Shown: positions 7,271 through 9,667 of the stretch, in pieces
How positions within the stretch are numbered: the stretch's first letter is position 1
How the letters are laid out: each line of letters starts with the position of its first letter
Origin: Paracoccaceae bacterium
GTDB lineage: Bacteria; Pseudomonadota; Alphaproteobacteria; Rhodobacterales; Rhodobacteraceae
Assembly (NCBI GenBank): GCA_003511785.1
Contig: DOIS01000192.1
Span: forward strand, 3,966-13,632
Direction of reading: 5' to 3'
DNA length: 9,667 nucleotides
Notes under the pieces: model-generated
What the model was told of the DNA's origin: nothing
What the model saw: the letters and a program-made list of their open reading frames with translations, nothing else
The model's database searches: none
Program-made: the position numbers and the translations under genes

Positions 7271-9382
7271 CTAGGCGGTCTTCGGTGGCTCGGCCTGCAC
7301 CTGGGCGGCGGCCGTGGCCGCGATCTTGGCCTTGTCCTCGTCGCTGAGTTCCTCGTGATCCTCCAGCCCGGGGATGGCGACGCGCACCTCGCGGCGGGCG
7401 AAGGGGATGTCGGCGGCCTCGAATTCCTTCTTCACCCGGTTGTAGATCTCCTTGCGGATGGTGAACTGCTGGCCGGGCTTGGCCATGAACTTGCCGCGGA
7501 TGATCATGCCGACATCGTCGAAATCGAACACGCCCTGGCTCTTGAACGGCTCGAGGAAGCCGTCCTTGTGCACCGGGTCCTCCATCATCTCGGCGCCGAT
7601 CTTCTTGAAGATCTTCTTGACCCGGTTGGGATCGGTGTCGAAGGGCACGGTGAATTTGAGTTTCATGATGACCCAGTCGCGGCTGAAATTGGTCAGCTTC
7701 TGGATCTCGCCATAGGGGATGGTGTGCACCGCGCCGCGATGGTGGCGCAGCTGCATCGAGCGGATCGAGATCTTCTCGACCGTGCCGGCGGTGCCGCCCA
7801 CATCGACATACTCGCCGACGCGGAAGGCGTCGTCGATCAGGAAGAAGACCCCGCCGACGATGTCGCTCACCAGTTTCTGCGCGCCGAAGCCGATGGCCAG
7901 GCCCAGGATACCGGCGCCGGCCAGGAGCGGCGTGATGTCGAGCCCCAGCGCCCCCAGCGCCAGGAGCCCGAAGATCACCGCGATGGCGACCTGTCCCGTG
8001 ACCAGGAGCAGCGGCAGCACCGTGGCCAGCCGCGTGCCGCCCGCGCCGCCGCCCTCGCCGGCCTCCTCGTCGGGAGTGGCGGCGGCGGTCTGTTCCTTGG
8101 CCAGGCGGCGGTTGACGTAGACCGAGAAAGCCTCGAACAGGATATAGCCGATGGCGGCGATCACCACGAAGCCGATCAGCACGGCGCCCAGCGTCTCTTC
8201 GCCCTGCGCGGCCATGCTGCGCAGATCGACGTTCCAGGCGCCCGCGATCATCAGCACCACCAGTGCCACCGCGATCACCCGTCCGATGCGGATATAGCTG
8301 CGCTTGGTCTGCACATAGGCTTTCTCGGCGACCTTGCCCTGGCCGATCATCGGCGGTTGCAGATGCCGCACCAGCCCGCGGATCAGCGTGTCGATGGCGG
8401 GCGCCATGAGCAGCCAGAACATCGTCACGTAGTGCGGGGCCTGCGTCAGCAGCACCAGCATCTCGGGGCTGCCGCGCGCCACGATGATCTCGACCACCAG
8501 CCACATGACCACCGAGACGGTGATGGCGAACCACGGGTGGTTGCGCGCCAGCGCCTCGTCGAATTCTGTCCGGTCGGGGTCGGTGCCGCGCATCATGTCG
8601 ATCAACCCCTCGCGGGCCTGGATCGCCATGATGATGATATAGACATGCACGGCGGTGTTCAGCCAGAAGCCCAGCCGCGTGCCGCCCATCGGCACCCCGT
8701 TGGCGACGTTGAAACCCACGACCCAGACGGTGAACCCGATCAGGAACACCAACCCGATCTGGTTGCGTTCGAGATAGCGCGCATGGCGGTCATCCACGTT
8801 GACCAAGCGCAGGTCCGGCCGCCGGGGCGCCAGGATGAAGCGCGAGAACGCCGCCGCCAGGCGGGGCAGCAGGATCAGCCAGAACACGAAGGGCGCGGCA
8901 TAGGCGATCATTTCGGGCGGCATCACCAGCCGACCGATCACCCGCAGCGTGATCCAGAAGATCAACAGCCCGGCAGCCTCGCGCAGGAAGCGGCGCAGCA
9001 GAAAGGAAACCGCAGTGCGCAGGTCATCGCCCGCGTTCGCGGCCTCGTCAGGCTGGCGCCAGCGCACCCAGAGCCAAAGCGCGAGGCGTTCGATCGCATA
9101 GGCAATCGCCAAGAGGCCCAGGGTCAGGCCGAACAGGGTCGTCAGGCCCCCGCCGGAAAACCGCTCGGCGAAGGTCTCGAAGGACTGCGCCTGCGCCGAC
9201 ACCAGGTTAGGCAGGTTGCGCAACACGTTGACCCAGGAGGCGACCAGCGCCCGGAGGGTGAGGGCGATCTCCTCGAAGAAGGTGGGCTCGAGCGTCTCGG
9301 GAACCGCCTGGGCCTCGGCCACCGCGTCCAGCCGCTCGATCAGGAAGGCGCGGACCTCGTCGCCGGACATCTGCGCGACCAT
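7271..9382 (-). CDS. Large MscS-family mechanosensitive ion channel (frameshifted 5' end)
   Basis: The open part encodes 703 residues of an inner-membrane channel of the large MscS type, which opens under membrane tension to release solutes on osmotic downshift. I count about 11 hydrophobic segments (near 80-100, 136-153, 160-180, 207-226, 239-256, 285-303, 308-329, 367-384, 398-420, 453-480) before the pore helix. The signature LLAGAGILGLAIGFGAQKLV, then SDIVGGVFFLIDDAFRVGEYV (487-527), is the MscS TM3 and start of the beta domain. TVEKISIRSMQLR and IPYGEIQKLTNFSRDW follow, then the alpha/beta cytoplasmic domain to about 670 and an Ala/Glu tail. The ATG at 9382 (MVAQMSGDEV) is only the first Met in the unbroken frame. 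The natural start appears to be at 9537, one frame away (see 9383-9537). The corrected protein would have 755 residues. I cannot assign a paralog name such as YbdG or MscK. Confidence 0.88.
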   Translation of the reverse strand: MVAQMSGDEVRAFLIERLDAVAEAQAVPETLEPTFFEEIALTLRALVASWVNVLRNLPNLVSAQAQSFETFAERFSGGGLTTLFGLTLGLLAIAYAIERLALWLWVRWRQPDEAANAGDDLRTAVSFLLRRFLREAAGLLIFWITLRVIGRLVMPPEMIAYAAPFVFWLILLPRLAAAFSRFILAPRRPDLRLVNVDDRHARYLERNQIGLVFLIGFTVWVVGFNVANGVPMGGTRLGFWLNTAVHVYIIIMAIQAREGLIDMMRGTDPDRTEFDEALARNHPWFAITVSVVMWLVVEIIVARGSPEMLVLLTQAPHYVTMFWLLMAPAIDTLIRGLVRHLQPPMIGQGKVAEKAYVQTKRSYIRIGRVIAVALVVLMIAGAWNVDLRSMAAQGEETLGAVLIGFVVIAAIGYILFEAFSVYVNRRLAKEQTAAATPDEEAGEGGGAGGTRLATVLPLLLVTGQVAIAVIFGLLALGALGLDITPLLAGAGILGLAIGFGAQKLVSDIVGGVFFLIDDAFRVGEYVDVGGTAGTVEKISIRSMQLRHHRGAVHTIPYGEIQKLTNFSRDWVIMKLKFTVPFDTDPNRVKKIFKKIGAEMMEDPVHKDGFLEPFKSQGVFDFDDVGMIIRGKFMAKPGQQFTIRKEIYNRVKKEFEAADIPFARREVRVAIPGLEDHEELSDEDKAKIAATAAAQVQAEPPKTA

Positions 9383-9537
9383 GGCGTTGATCGCTTCGCT
9401 GGTCAGCGGCTCTGGAAGGGGGACAGGCTCGGCCTGGGTTTCGGTGGGCGTCGGCAGGGTTTGGGCCGACAGGGGGGGGCGGCCATGGCCGCGATGCCCA
9501 GCAGAGCCAGGCAGATGAACAGACGCAGCGCGGCCAT
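9383..9537 (-). pseudogene. Detached signal-peptide-coding 5' end of the mscS-like gene
   Basis: An ATG at 9537 with GAGG 6 nt upstream (ACGAGGGACAAA-ATG) begins MAALRLFICLALLGIAAMAA, a clear Sec signal peptide. After Ala-Pro-Pro the frame enters a run of eight C on the coding strand (plus-strand G at 9472-9479), turns nonsensical and stops at TGA (9403-9405). If the run held nine C, the reading would be ...APPLSAQTLPTPTETQ... with an Ala-Gln signal cleavage motif. It would then run without a stop through SEAINA into MVAQMSGDEV of the channel. The break is thus a single missing base (or two extra) in a homopolymer. A sequencing indel, a real null or phase-variable mutation, or -1 slippage would all look the same here. 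Confidence 0.8.
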
Positions 9538-9667
9538 TTTGTCCCTCGTAAACTTATTTTTGTTCTATTTCACGCGGAATAGCATGGGCGCCGCGCCTCA
9601 AATACTGCAAATGAGGGAATCCCGGCCGTTGATCTGCATTGCCGACGCGGGCGCTGTGCCTCGGTCG
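9538..9667. other. Upstream region of the mscS-like gene, no gene seen
   Basis: These 130 bp hold no supported coding region. The first 45 bp are AT-rich and contain an imperfect dyad (CTATTTC / GGAATAG, 9565-9582). A CAAAT direct repeat occurs at 9599 and 9608. This is presumably the channel promoter region, but I could not place convincing -35/-10 boxes. Confidence 0.3.

Noticed and set aside
9561..9575. GTTC motif upstream of the channel as an alphaproteobacterial LexA box (GTTC-N7-GTTC)
   Set aside because: The second GTTC half is absent at the required spacing.

Overview
The window looks like chromosomal DNA of a high-GC alphaproteobacterium. A member of Rhodobacterales (Roseobacter/Paracoccus-like) fits best. 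The basis is strong G/C preference at third codon positions, the conserved run purL - BolA-family gene - grxD, and a zapA gene preceded by a coiled-coil gene, as in the zauP-zapA pair of Caulobacter. The content is mostly housekeeping. I see no phage, transposon, CRISPR, rRNA or tRNA. All genes except zauP-zapA lie on the minus strand.

Layout from left to right: tkt (transketolase, minus, 30-2051) diverges across a control region of about 260 bp from a two-gene plus-strand operon. That operon encodes a coiled-coil ZauP-like protein (2313-3002) and ZapA (3002-3397), which together should focus the FtsZ ring. A convergent intergenic region carries two back-to-back perfect dyads (3453-3501). Beyond it, genes transcribed right to left are met in reverse order: grxD (CGFS monothiol glutaredoxin, 3508-3870), open in frame into an upstream membrane-anchor segment (long form to 4128); a BolA/IbaG-family gene (4150-4392); a 19-bp perfect hairpin (4430-4474); purL (4507-6666); a small secreted PRC-barrel-like protein (6806-7165); and a large multi-pass MscS-type mechanosensitive channel (7271-9382). 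The channel's signal-peptide-coding 5' end (9403-9537) is split off by a one-base frameshift in an 8-base homopolymer.

Functionally, purL serves de novo purine synthesis. BolA and the CGFS glutaredoxin are expected to form a [2Fe-2S]-bridged pair for iron-sulfur trafficking and iron sensing. The MscS protein and the PRC-barrel protein both belong to the envelope. tkt serves the pentose phosphate (and possibly Calvin) pathway.

Four observations deserve a second look. They are the frameshifted mscS leader, the in-frame fusion of a membrane-anchor peptide to grxD with a good Shine-Dalgarno at each of two starts, an 11-residue histidine-containing repeat in the ZauP-like protein, and the paired palindromes after zapA. 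I found no convincing new multi-gene system.
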